Shown: positions 5,945 to 13,922 of the stretch, one piece after another
Position numbering within the stretch: the stretch's first letter is position 1
How the letters are laid out: each line of letters begins with the position of its first letter
Source of the DNA: CAXTPV01 sp964249405
Lineage (GTDB): Bacteria; Pseudomonadota; Alphaproteobacteria; Acetobacterales; Acetobacteraceae
Direction: 5' to 3'
DNA length: 20,181 bases
Assembly (NCBI GenBank): GCA_964249405.1
Contig: CAXUBX010000059.1
Span: 1 to 20,181, forward strand
The notes under the pieces: generated by a model
Told to the model about the DNA's origin: nothing
The model's input: the letters and a program-made list of their open reading frames with translations, nothing else
Databases searched by the model: none
Made by a program: the position numbers and the translations under genes

Positions 5945-7642
5945 GTGACACGATCGTTCCTGCTTGCCGCGACGGCGATGGTTGCCTCGGCCGGCCCGGC
6001 GCTGGCGATCGGCAACTCGCTCGCCATGACGTCGGCCGTCTACGACACGGCGACGCCCCGCTTCGGCGCCGCGGCGCTGTCGGGCGGCTATGGCCAGTGG
6101 ACCGACGGCAGCTCGAACGGGAACACGTTCACCTGGGAGGCCTGGGTCAAGCTGAACGCGGCGCCCGGCGCACCGATCGTCGCGATCGGCGGCCCGACCG
6201 CCGGCTATATCGGCGCGAACGCGTCGGGCCAGGCGATCTGCAACATCGCGACCGGCAACGTCACGATGACCGGCCCGTCGATCAGCGACGGCAAGTGGCA
6301 CCTGCTCGACCTGGTCGGCACCTCGTCCGGCGTCGGCTGCTATGTCGATGGGGTGTCGGCCGGAACCTCGACCACGGTCGAGAGCGTGCCGGCGTCCGAG
6401 CCGATCGGCGTCGGCACGATGGGCGCCTACCCGGGCAACAATGCCTGGACCGGCGAGATCGACGAGGCCTCGATCTGGAACACGGCCCGCTACTCCGGGA
6501 CGTTCACGCCGTCCAGCGCCGCCTATGCAGGCACCGAGGCCGGCCTGGTGGCGCTCTGGCACTTCAGCGGGACCGGTGTCGACAGCGCGGCCGACCTCGT
6601 GGTGCCGCCCTCGAGCGGAGCGATCCAGTACTCGCCGTTCAACTGGGCGCCGGAGACCTTCACCGCGAGCACGATCAATGCCGGCGCCTATTTCCGGACG
6701 TTGTTCACCGGCAGCACCTGCGCGCTGAACTTCGACACCTCGTATGCCGCGTCGCCGACGAGCGAGATCTACTGGCGGGTCGACGGCTACGAGGCCGGCA
6801 CACCGTGGACGCGGACGACGCCGGGCGCGAACGTCGCATGCACGCCTTCGACGGACCTCGCGGCCGCACCATGGCACCTGCTCGAGGTGGTGGTGAAGTC
6901 GACGTCGGAGACGATCAACCGCTGGAACGACAGGGCGGCCGGCACGGTGGTCCGGCTCGCCGGGATCACGCTCGCGCCGGGCTCGGGCGTGCAGGCCCCG
7001 GCAACCGCTCCCTGGAGCATCGTGGTGTTCGGGGACAGCATCACCGAGGGGATCCGCTCGGTGAACCAGACCGCCACGAACGACACCGACCGGAACGATG
7101 CGACCCTCGGCTGGGCCTACGGTCTCGGCCGTGAGATGGGCGCCGAGGTCGGCGTGGTCGGCTTCGGGGCGCAAGGCTTCCTCACGGCCGGAAGCGGCGG
7201 CGTGCCTCCGCTCGCGCAGAGCTGGACCCTGCTCGCCAACGGGGTGCCGCGCCCGGCGGCGACCGCGGCGCCGAGCCTGTTCGTGATCAATGCCGGCACG
7301 GATGACGGCACCACCAACGTCACGGCGAGCGCGCTGTCGATGCTGAACGGGTTGATCGCGGCCTACCCAGCGACCCCGATTGCGCTCCTGGTCCCGTTCA
7401 ACGGCACGCACGCGACGGAGCTCCAGGCGGCCGCGATGACCTGCAACCGGCCGGGCCAGGTCCATCTGGTTCAGACGTCAGGTCTGCTGAACCCGGCGAA
7501 CGGGATCGACAGTCTCGGCCTCCATCCGCTGGGACCGAACGACGAGGCGATGATCTCGCCGCGCCTCGCATCGATCCTGATGCCGATCCTCGTCGGCGGT
7601 CCTGCCGGCCTGCCGGCCTCCACGCTCGCCGGCATGCCCTGA
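5945..7642 (+). CDS. Secreted LamG-like plus SGNH/GDSL hydrolase protein
   Basis: This 565-residue protein probably acts outside the inner membrane as an esterase, perhaps on polysaccharide acetyl groups. The order is: signal peptide (1-21, AxA before Ile22), LamG/concanavalin-like domain (about 24-210, with FTWEAWVKL, DGKWHLLDLV and GEIDEASIWN), a beta-sandwich linker domain (about 240-350), and an SGNH hydrolase domain (355-550). Catalytic blocks are GDSITEG with Ser365, Gly in VVGFGAQG (404-411), Asn449 in VINAGTDDG, and His527 in GLHP. The Asp expected three residues before this His is Leu here; the nearest is Asp522, five before. The GTG at 5945 is chosen for the signal peptide and an AGGAGG 7-8 bases upstream. 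The next gene starts 60 bases later, probably on the same transcript. Confidence 0.83.
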   Translation: MTRSFLLAATAMVASAGPALAIGNSLAMTSAVYDTATPRFGAAALSGGYGQWTDGSSNGNTFTWEAWVKLNAAPGAPIVAIGGPTAGYIGANASGQAICNIATGNVTMTGPSISDGKWHLLDLVGTSSGVGCYVDGVSAGTSTTVESVPASEPIGVGTMGAYPGNNAWTGEIDEASIWNTARYSGTFTPSSAAYAGTEAGLVALWHFSGTGVDSAADLVVPPSSGAIQYSPFNWAPETFTASTINAGAYFRTLFTGSTCALNFDTSYAASPTSEIYWRVDGYEAGTPWTRTTPGANVACTPSTDLAAAPWHLLEVVVKSTSETINRWNDRAAGTVVRLAGITLAPGSGVQAPATAPWSIVVFGDSITEGIRSVNQTATNDTDRNDATLGWAYGLGREMGAEVGVVGFGAQGFLTAGSGGVPPLAQSWTLLANGVPRPAATAAPSLFVINAGTDDGTTNVTASALSMLNGLIAAYPATPIALLVPFNGTHATELQAAAMTCNRPGQVHLVQTSGLLNPANGIDSLGLHPLGPNDEAMISPRLASILMPILVGGPAGLPASTLAGMP

Positions 7643-7701
7643 GGGGGTTCGCAAGCAGACCCTGTCGTCTAATTTCACCCCGCGACCGACCGGCTGACGA
7701 G

Positions 7702-10700
7702 ATGCGACTGACAAGATCATCCCTCCTGGCCGCCGCCATCACGGCGGCGGTCCCGGCCGGACGCGCCCATGCCGGTGCGGCCGCGGCGGCCAGTCCCACC
7801 TTCGGAACCATCCACCTGTCGGGCGCCGGCAGTTCCGGTGACGCGTCCGGCCTCTCGGCAACCGACAGCGCCGGTGCAACCGAGACGCTCGCTGCGTGGG
7901 CGGACGCGATCGCAGCCTTGCAGGCCGATGCCTCCGGCGTGACGTCGCCGGTGTTCCAGATCGGGACGGCATCCCCGCTCGCGGCGGGATCCGCGCCCAC
8001 CGTCTCGGACACCGTGAGCGGCAACACGCACACGCTCTCCTTCGGCATTCCAGTCGGAGCAACGGGAGCGACGGGGGCGCCGGGCGCAACGGGCGCAACG
8101 GGCGCAGCGGGCGCAACGGGGACATCGCCCGCGCTCGCGATCGGCACGGTGACGACGCTGCCCGCGGGATCCGCGGCGACGGTCTCCGACAGCGTATCCG
8201 GCGCCGTCAACACGCTCAGTTTCGGGATTCCGCAGGGTTCCGCGGGGAGTGGCGGCGGCGTGGCGACGCCGGCCACCGCCTCCAGTCTCGGCACCGTTCG
8301 CCCGGACGACCTCTCCATGATGGTGAGCAGCGGCGGCGTCCTGTCCGCGGTCTCCCTCGCGGGAGGCGCGAACACGCTCTCGGAAACTGCGGCGGGACAG
8401 GCCGTCGCGGCACCGGCCACCACGGCAAGCGACAGCACGGCGAACGACACGCTCGCCTACGTCATGCAGTGGAACCCCACCGCGATCACCTCGTCGACGA
8501 ACGATGCCGCGATCTTCGGCAAATGGGGTTCTGCGGGCGAGACGTACCTGATCTATTACAACCATGGCTCGAACGACATCGAGTGGGCTGCGACATGGCA
8601 CGGCAACGGATCGCCGTCGTACGGCGCCTTCGGCGCACTGCCGACGCTGAACGCGAAAGGTTTTCTCGGCTTCGCGATCAATGCTTCGGGATCGGCCAAG
8701 ACGTTCGCCGCCTTCGGCGTGACCGTCGGCGCCGGGAGCGCGATGATGCTGCAGTCCGCCACCGGGGCTGCCGGGACGTGGAGCCAGGTCGGGAACACCT
8801 CCACCGGTCTCGGCACTGCGGGCTTCAACGCTCTCGGAACCAGCGGGCCGCCGTTCCAGATCGGCAACTCGAACCCGACCGGATCGCTCGCCTTCACCCT
8901 CTACGGGGCGGCGCTCGGCGACGACACGATGAACTACACGCCGGGCGTCGGATTTACCGGGACCATCTTCTACGAGCCGCCGATCGCCGTCGCGGACGCC
9001 TATCCCGCGAATGGACCGGACGGGCAGCTCTGGACCGACAACGGTCTGACGCTCTCGATCAACGGCACCGTGAACCTGACGCCGATCGCGACCGCCGCGT
9101 CCGCCGGGATGGTGATGCCGGACGGCACGACGACTTCGGCGAACGCCGCCGGCATGCTCTCGGCGACATCGCAGATCCCTCTGGTGCCGCCCGGCCACGC
9201 GCTCGCGCGGACGATCTGCGCACGCGCCGGCGACGCGATCGACGTCGCGGATTTCGATCCGAACCCGGGAGGCACGATCGGCAGCGCCTACGGCAGCACG
9301 GTCGCTGCGGTCGCCGCCACCACGGCGAAGGCCTGTGACGGATCCACGTACCAGCCTTTCGCGTGGCTCGCCGACGGGATCAATCACGGCGGCGTCGTCT
9401 GGTCGATGGCGGACAACCAGGGACAGGAGGTGGTAGCGGCGCCGTTCAGCCAGAACGCGGTGGCCGTCGGCGGAAGCACCCAGCAGTTCTCGGCGCTCGG
9501 CAACGTGGTCGCAGGCGACATCGTCTCTAGCGGCTCGACCGAGATCGGGATCGTGGGATCGGTCACCGATCAGGTCGTGACCACCGCGGCCGCGTTGTCG
9601 ACCCCGGTCACGGTCGGCGACGTCGTTCTCGACACCTTCACCCGTCAGACCGCGACCGTCACCGCGGTCAACGGCACCGCCTACACGCTCGGGCCGGTAA
9701 GCCTCCCGTTCATCGCCGGCCATTTCCTCGTGGACACCGAGTCCGGTGCGCACGGCACCATCGCGTCGGTCGCGTCTCCCATCGTCACCTACGCGGGAAG
9801 CGGCGCGCTTTCCGCCCTCGGCGGCGGCAACGCGGTCAACATCTCGCAAGGATCGTCGGCGAGCTCGGCCGGCTCGACCTCGTCGACGAGCCTTGCCGTG
9901 GCCTCGACGGTGACGGCGACGGCCGGGAACGGGGTCTACGACGTGACCGCGGGCGGCACGGTCGGCTTCATCGCGAACGTCACCAGCGCCACCGGGCTGA
10001 CGCTCGCCGCGAACGCGCGGATCGCGGTGGCCGCCGGCGACGTGCTCGCCTTCTTCCCGCCGACCAAGCTCGGCTGGATCGAGAACTTCTTCGCCGGCCA
10101 GGGCAGCGGGTTCGCCGCCCATGTCGCGAAATTCGAAGATCCGAACTACATGTCGTTCTATCCGGAGGTCGGCGATACCATTGCCGATGCCTCGAACGCG
10201 ACACCGTGCCTGCCGGCGGGCGATACGATCGCGGCGATCGACACCAACCCGAACGATGCCGGATACGGGCAGATGACGCTCGCGACCGGCTCGACCTCAT
10301 ACTGCCCGGCCGGCACCACGTTCCGGATCGCGCTGCCCGACAGCGCGGTCGCCGGACTTGCGTCGGACTGGTTCGCTCTGGAGACCGCGCTCTATCTCGC
10401 CCAGCAGGCCTACGGCACGGGTTCGGAACGGGCCGTGAACCTGCCCGACACGACGCTCTATCCGACGCGGCCGGTCATCTACTACGCCAATCCGAACGGC
10501 TTCCGGTCGAACCTGACCATTCGCGGGACGGGATCGAGCATGCTCGATTTCTCGCACGACTTCTACCAGTACAAGTGCGCCCTCAGTCCCGAAAGCCTCA
10601 ACAGCGGCAGTGTCGGGTCGTTGCTCCGCGGGTTCTATGTCCAGGGCCCGTCGCAGAACTCCGCGAGCACCGAGGGCGTGTCGCCGGCGCTCGCGAACGG

Positions 10701-11793
10701 CGTCTGCCTGACGGACGGCGAGATCGCCGACAACCTCCAGGTCCACGGGTTCCACAGCGGCGTCGGGATGCTGGACGACCACCAGCAGGTCCTCAACTCG
10801 ACGCTCGGCAACAACCTGTTCGGCATCGAGTTCCTGCCGCTGTCGCAGACGCTCGGCAACCAGGTCTTCGAGAACGACAGGGTCATCGGCAACTACGAAG
10901 CCGGCCTGGCGATCGCCGCGTCGAACCAGTGGGACAGCGGGACCATGCTGGACACGCATTGCGGCTTCAGCGCGTTCTGCTGGTACAAGGAAGCGCCCTC
11001 GCCGGTCGATGTCGCCTCGTCCTACCAGTTCGTGACGGAGGACACGCTGATCGACAACTGGTTCGAGGGCACGGGCAACGGCGCCGTGGTCGATGCCTCG
11101 GGCTCGAACGGTGCCTGGGACAAGAACACGATCATCGAAGCCATGGGCGCGTTCGTGACCCCCTACAATCCCGGAGTGGCCGAATACTTTCCGGAGATCA
11201 GCGGCGGCGCCTACACGGATGCCCAGGCCGAAATCTACGTCTCGGGCTGGACGAACAACAAGGTGATCGGCGGCGATCTGTTCGACGATTACCTCGGCGT
11301 CATGCAGGCCGCGATCGTCTCCACGGGAACGTGCCAGAACGACAGCTTCGACAACGCGAACAACTTCCTCGCCGATGCGCAGTACATGATGACGCGGCCG
11401 CCGCTTCTCTGCGGCTCGGATGGTGGCGGCGTCACCTTCGGCGGGGGCGCCTGGACCGGCGTGTTCAAGATGGCATCGGCCGCCGTGTCCGCCGGCGGTG
11501 CGGTGGCGATGGTCGCCAACGACGAGGTCGCGCCGGTCAGCACGACGACGGGTCTCGGCGGCTGGATCGGCACCGCGCCGATCGGCTGCACCGCGGGCCG
11601 GATGTGCGAGGTGGTCGAGCATGGCACCGGCGTGCCGCTCCTCGCCGACGCGAACCAGGGTTCGCCGGCATCCGGCGCCGGCTACAATCCGGACACCAGC
11701 GGGGCCTACGCGCTTTCGGGCAACGCGCTCAGCGTCGCGGTCTCCGAGGGCCCGGTCACCGCGGGCCAGACGGGCAAGGCCGACATGCGGTGA
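7702..11793 (+). CDS. Giant secreted tailspike-like beta-helix protein with collagen-like and LamG-like modules
   Basis: No single family covers this 1363-residue protein. In order: signal peptide (1-24, cut near AHA); two copies of a ~38-residue tail-fibre-type unit (82-119 and 142-179, each ending TLSFGIP) separated by collagen-like Gly-X-Y triplets (119-140); a tail-fibre motif LGTVRPDD...GGVLSA (196-215), repeated as AGMVMPDG...AAGMLSA (468-487); a LamG-like domain between them (about 245-435); a Thr/Ser/Gly-rich beta region (495-790); a right-handed parallel beta-helix (about 885-1240) resembling pectate-lyase or phage tailspike folds; and a C-terminal beta domain (1255-1363). There is no membrane anchor or recognised sorting signal. 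The upstream ribosome site is weak. The role is probably surface adhesin, glycan binding or glycan cleavage; no catalytic residues can be assigned. Confidence 0.8.
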   Translation: MRLTRSSLLAAAITAAVPAGRAHAGAAAAASPTFGTIHLSGAGSSGDASGLSATDSAGATETLAAWADAIAALQADASGVTSPVFQIGTASPLAAGSAPTVSDTVSGNTHTLSFGIPVGATGATGAPGATGATGAAGATGTSPALAIGTVTTLPAGSAATVSDSVSGAVNTLSFGIPQGSAGSGGGVATPATASSLGTVRPDDLSMMVSSGGVLSAVSLAGGANTLSETAAGQAVAAPATTASDSTANDTLAYVMQWNPTAITSSTNDAAIFGKWGSAGETYLIYYNHGSNDIEWAATWHGNGSPSYGAFGALPTLNAKGFLGFAINASGSAKTFAAFGVTVGAGSAMMLQSATGAAGTWSQVGNTSTGLGTAGFNALGTSGPPFQIGNSNPTGSLAFTLYGAALGDDTMNYTPGVGFTGTIFYEPPIAVADAYPANGPDGQLWTDNGLTLSINGTVNLTPIATAASAGMVMPDGTTTSANAAGMLSATSQIPLVPPGHALARTICARAGDAIDVADFDPNPGGTIGSAYGSTVAAVAATTAKACDGSTYQPFAWLADGINHGGVVWSMADNQGQEVVAAPFSQNAVAVGGSTQQFSALGNVVAGDIVSSGSTEIGIVGSVTDQVVTTAAALSTPVTVGDVVLDTFTRQTATVTAVNGTAYTLGPVSLPFIAGHFLVDTESGAHGTIASVASPIVTYAGSGALSALGGGNAVNISQGSSASSAGSTSSTSLAVASTVTATAGNGVYDVTAGGTVGFIANVTSATGLTLAANARIAVAAGDVLAFFPPTKLGWIENFFAGQGSGFAAHVAKFEDPNYMSFYPEVGDTIADASNATPCLPAGDTIAAIDTNPNDAGYGQMTLATGSTSYCPAGTTFRIALPDSAVAGLASDWFALETALYLAQQAYGTGSERAVNLPDTTLYPTRPVIYYANPNGFRSNLTIRGTGSSMLDFSHDFYQYKCALSPESLNSGSVGSLLRGFYVQGPSQNSASTEGVSPALANGVCLTDGEIADNLQVHGFHSGVGMLDDHQQVLNSTLGNNLFGIEFLPLSQTLGNQVFENDRVIGNYEAGLAIAASNQWDSGTMLDTHCGFSAFCWYKEAPSPVDVASSYQFVTEDTLIDNWFEGTGNGAVVDASGSNGAWDKNTIIEAMGAFVTPYNPGVAEYFPEISGGAYTDAQAEIYVSGWTNNKVIGGDLFDDYLGVMQAAIVSTGTCQNDSFDNANNFLADAQYMMTRPPLLCGSDGGGVTFGGGAWTGVFKMASAAVSAGGAVAMVANDEVAPVSTTTGLGGWIGTAPIGCTAGRMCEVVEHGTGVPLLADANQGSPASGAGYNPDTSGAYALSGNALSVAVSEGPVTAGQTGKADMR
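7945..8238 (+). repeat. Internal 180-bp duplication within the giant secreted protein gene
   Basis: Two related segments (7945-8058 and 8125-8238) lie 180 bases, or 60 codons, apart. Both encode SPxxxIGTxxxLxAGSAxTVSD followed by xVSGxxNTLSFGIPxG-type sequence, with conserved spacing. Such units are common in phage tail fibres and in bacterial collagen-like proteins, where they flank Gly-X-Y runs and may promote trimerisation. Confidence 0.75.
8056..8121 (+). repeat. Collagen-like Gly-X-Y triplet tract
   Basis: About 22 residues (119-140 of the product) form seven Gly-X-Y triplets, mostly GAT with one GAP and one GAA, encoded by an imperfect 9-base repeat of the type ggcgcaacg. Short collagen-like tracts usually drive trimer formation in tail fibres and bacterial surface proteins. 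Such tracts are prone to length variation by slippage. Confidence 0.8.
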
Positions 11794-12139
11794 GGAACGG
11801 CCCGGCCCGTCATGGGGGCCGGCGGGCGCGGCGCCCAGGCCCGCAATCGATATTGCTGGGGTCCAGGCGCCCAGCGCCTGGTGGGGTGCGGGGTGAAACC
11901 CCGCATCTGATCCATTGTGCCCGTTGCGCCTCGGGCATGCGGCGGTCGCGTCCGGCGTCGCGTGCGATCATCCGGTCGCCGCAAGTTCGCGGCGCAGGAA
12001 AACGGGCTCGAGCGCACGCCGGTGCGTATTGCGACGGCGCGCTTCGGCATGTCTCCGGCTCGGCCTCCTCGACCGGATCCGTCATCATGAACGACGTCGA
12101 CGACGGTGCGTTGGCGACGCGCAGATCCCGGTTGGCTCG
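11794..12139. other. Intergenic stretch between the giant secreted protein gene and the membrane protein gene
   Basis: About 346 bases without a supported gene. It holds the tandem hairpin pair at 11863-11905. The frame upstream of the next gene stays open from 11915, but its translation is Arg- and Cys-rich low-complexity sequence unlike the downstream membrane protein, so it is judged non-coding. No clear promoter was recognised. Confidence 0.5.
11863..11905. repeat. Tandem hairpin pair, REP-like element or bidirectional terminator
   Basis: Two perfect hairpins lie 5 bases apart. The first has a 7-bp stem (11863-11869 with 11875-11881) and a 5-base loop. The second has an 8-bp stem (11887-11894 with 11898-11905) and a GAA loop. 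No T-run follows, so a classical intrinsic terminator is not certain. From memory, very similar paired hairpins with the GGTGGGGTGCGGGG core recur between genes in Acetobacteraceae, so it may be a dispersed repeat that also ends transcripts. Confidence 0.7.
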
Positions 12140-12595
12140 ATGTCCCTTCCCATGCGCTTCGTTCGGTCTTCTCTCGTTCCCGCGACCGCCGCGAGCCTCA
12201 CGTCGGTCGCAGCCCTGGCCATCGCGTCCCGGATCGAGCGGAAGGGCGCGTTCCAGCCACTGAATGCCACCAGCCATTGGCTGAACGGGGATCAGGCGGC
12301 CGCGGTCACGGACGTGGACGTCGCCCACACCGGCCTCGGCTTCGCGACCCACTGGGCCGCGACCCTGTTCTGGGCCATCCCGCTTGGCATCTGGAACGAC
12401 CGCGCGCGCCGCACGGCATTCCTGCCGACGACCGGGCGCGCGTTCGCGATCTCGGCGATCGCCGTGTTCGTCGACTACCGGCTGACCCCGAAGCGGTTCA
12501 CCCCGGGCTGGGAACTCGTCCTGACCAAGAGGTCGATCGCGGTCGCCTATGTCGCGATGGCCGTCGGCCTCGCTGCCGGATCGGCGGCGATTTGA
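12140..12595 (+). CDS. Conserved small inner-membrane protein, function unknown
   Basis: This 151-residue hydrophobic protein has about four membrane-spanning segments (roughly residues 8-25, 58-76, 92-108 and 129-148). It carries a conserved-looking loop LNATSHWLNGD (residues 34-44) followed by HTGLGFATHWAATLFWAIP. I recall unnamed proteobacterial membrane proteins with a similar NATSHW-W/N-GD loop and paired histidines, but know no function. The start is uncertain: ATG at 12140 (MSLPM) or ATG at 12152; neither has a good ribosome site. The longer open frame to 11915 adds Arg-rich sequence and is not believed. It is followed 70 bases later by the dehydrogenase gene on the same strand. Confidence 0.65.
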   Translation: MSLPMRFVRSSLVPATAASLTSVAALAIASRIERKGAFQPLNATSHWLNGDQAAAVTDVDVAHTGLGFATHWAATLFWAIPLGIWNDRARRTAFLPTTGRAFAISAIAVFVDYRLTPKRFTPGWELVLTKRSIAVAYVAMAVGLAAGSAAI

Positions 12596-12665
12596 TCGGC
12601 AGGTCGCTGCCCGTCCCTTCCGACACCGGTCTTGGACGGCGCTTGCCATTTCGGCGCGACCGGGC

Positions 12666-13457
12666 ATGTCGGACGCGATGTCCCGCGTCCTGATCACCGG
12701 CTCCACGGCCGGCCTCGGTCTGATGGCCGCGAAGCTGCTGGTCGAGCAGGGCCATGAGGTCGTCCTGCACGCACGCGACAAGCAGCGCGGCGAGCGGGCC
12801 CTCGTGGCCGCGCCGGGCGCCGCCGGTCTGCTCACCGGCGATCTCAGGTCCTTCCGGGAATACCGGGACCTCGCCGACCAGGCGAACGCGTCGGGTCGGT
12901 TCGATGCGATCATCCACAATGCGGCGATCGGCTTCCGCGAGAGACACCGCGTGCTGACCGAGGACGGGATCCCGGAGGTGCTCGCGGCCAACACCCTGGC
13001 GCCCTTCGTGCTCACCGCCCTGATCCAACGGCCGCGGCGGCTCGTCTTCGTCAGCTCCGAGCTGCACCGCCGCCGCGGCGACCCGGGGCTCGAAGACCTG
13101 CTCTGGGAGCGGCGACGCTGGAACGGAACGCAGGCCTACGCCGACACCAAGCTGCATCTCGTGCTGCTCGCCTTCTGTCTCGCCCGGCGCTGGCCCGGGG
13201 TGCTGTCGAACGCGATGGAGCCCGGCTGGGTGCCGACGAAGCTGGGTGGCCCGAACGCCACCGGCGACCTCGACCAGGCGCATCGCACCCAGGCGTGGCT
13301 CGCGCTCGGCGAGGATCCGGCCGCGACCGTCACGGGCGAATACTTCTTCCATCTCCGCCCTCGGGCGCCCCATCGCTCGACGCGGGATGCCGCATTCCAG
13401 GACCGGCTCGTCGCCTGGTGCGAGGCACGCACCGGCCTCCGCCTCGCCGACGCCTGA
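12666..13457 (+). CDS. Short-chain dehydrogenase/reductase (SDR family)
   Basis: This is a cytoplasmic NAD(P)-dependent oxidoreductase of 263 residues, the normal size for a classical SDR. The Rossmann cofactor motif TGSTAGLG is at 11-18, DL at 59-60 contacts the adenine, HNAAIG (84-89) replaces the usual NNAG, the catalytic Ser lies in FVSSE (130 or 131), and Tyr158 and Lys162 form YxxxK in YADTK. After the active site comes MEPGWVPTKLGG, the PG motif and flexible substrate loop. The HARD segment at 35-38 after the second strand suggests NADP(H), as inference. ATG 12666 is chosen; ATG 12678 is an in-frame alternative four codons later. The substrate cannot be told from the sequence. Confidence 0.88.
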   Translation: MSDAMSRVLITGSTAGLGLMAAKLLVEQGHEVVLHARDKQRGERALVAAPGAAGLLTGDLRSFREYRDLADQANASGRFDAIIHNAAIGFRERHRVLTEDGIPEVLAANTLAPFVLTALIQRPRRLVFVSSELHRRRGDPGLEDLLWERRRWNGTQAYADTKLHLVLLAFCLARRWPGVLSNAMEPGWVPTKLGGPNATGDLDQAHRTQAWLALGEDPAATVTGEYFFHLRPRAPHRSTRDAAFQDRLVAWCEARTGLRLADA

Positions 13458-13517
13458 CCGCGCGGTCGCGTTCGGATTGGTCTGATTGCGGGGTGCCGCC
13501 GCGGGGACCTGCCGCTC

Positions 13518-13546
13518 TTGCGGTCGCCGAGGCAAGTCGATACGAG
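13518..13546 (+). promoter_or_regulatory. Possible promoter of tRNA-Thr
   Basis: TTGCGG (13518-13523) and TACGAG (13541-13546) are separated by exactly 17 bases and would start transcription about 18 bases before the tRNA. The hexamers match the sigma70 consensus at only 4 and 3 positions. Confidence 0.35.
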
Positions 13547-13570
13547 ACCGCGCAACCTCGGCCGTCCGGC

Positions 13571-13645
<75 letters not shown>

Positions 13646-13668
13646 CGGGGCTTCGATGCCGATGATCG

Positions 13669-13851
13669 ATGACTGAACGGACACCGGGACCGACGCGCAC
13701 GGAGACGGCCGAGCGCACGCGGCTCGAGCGCCTCGCCCGGGAAGCCGAGGCGCTTCGCAACAATCTTCGTCGCCGGAAGGCGCAACGCCATGCGCGCGCC
13801 GAGCGAGAGGCCGAACCGCAGTCAGAACCGCCGGCCGTGGAGACGGAATGA
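13669..13851 (+). CDS. Small basic, helical conserved hypothetical protein
   Basis: The predicted product has 60 residues with a helical, strongly charged core: RLERLAREAEALRNNLRRRK followed by AQRHARAERE, then an acidic Pro/Glu tail. The EALRxNLxRRKAQxRA pattern resembles short unnamed proteins I recall near murA and tRNA genes in alphaproteobacteria. It contains no known domain or membrane segment. It starts 24 bases after tRNA-Thr and ends 71 bases before dcd, so it may share their transcript. No clear ribosome site precedes the ATG at 13669, which lowers confidence. Function unknown. Confidence 0.6.
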   Translation: MTERTPGPTRTETAERTRLERLAREAEALRNNLRRRKAQRHARAEREAEPQSEPPAVETE

Positions 13852-13922
13852 CCCCGCCGCGATTTGCCGCCACCCGGGGTTCCCGCTAGGACGTCGCCTC
13901 CCCGAGCGAGCCGGAAGCGCCG

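Noticed and set aside
8056..8121. Short direct repeats considered as a CRISPR array
   Set aside because: The 9-base units are contiguous, without spacers, and encode collagen-like Gly-X-Y triplets within an open frame.
7717..10122. An 801-codon open frame on the minus strand opposite the giant secreted protein
   Set aside because: It is low-complexity Arg/Gly/Asp sequence without domains. The plus-strand frame has a signal peptide and ordered modules.
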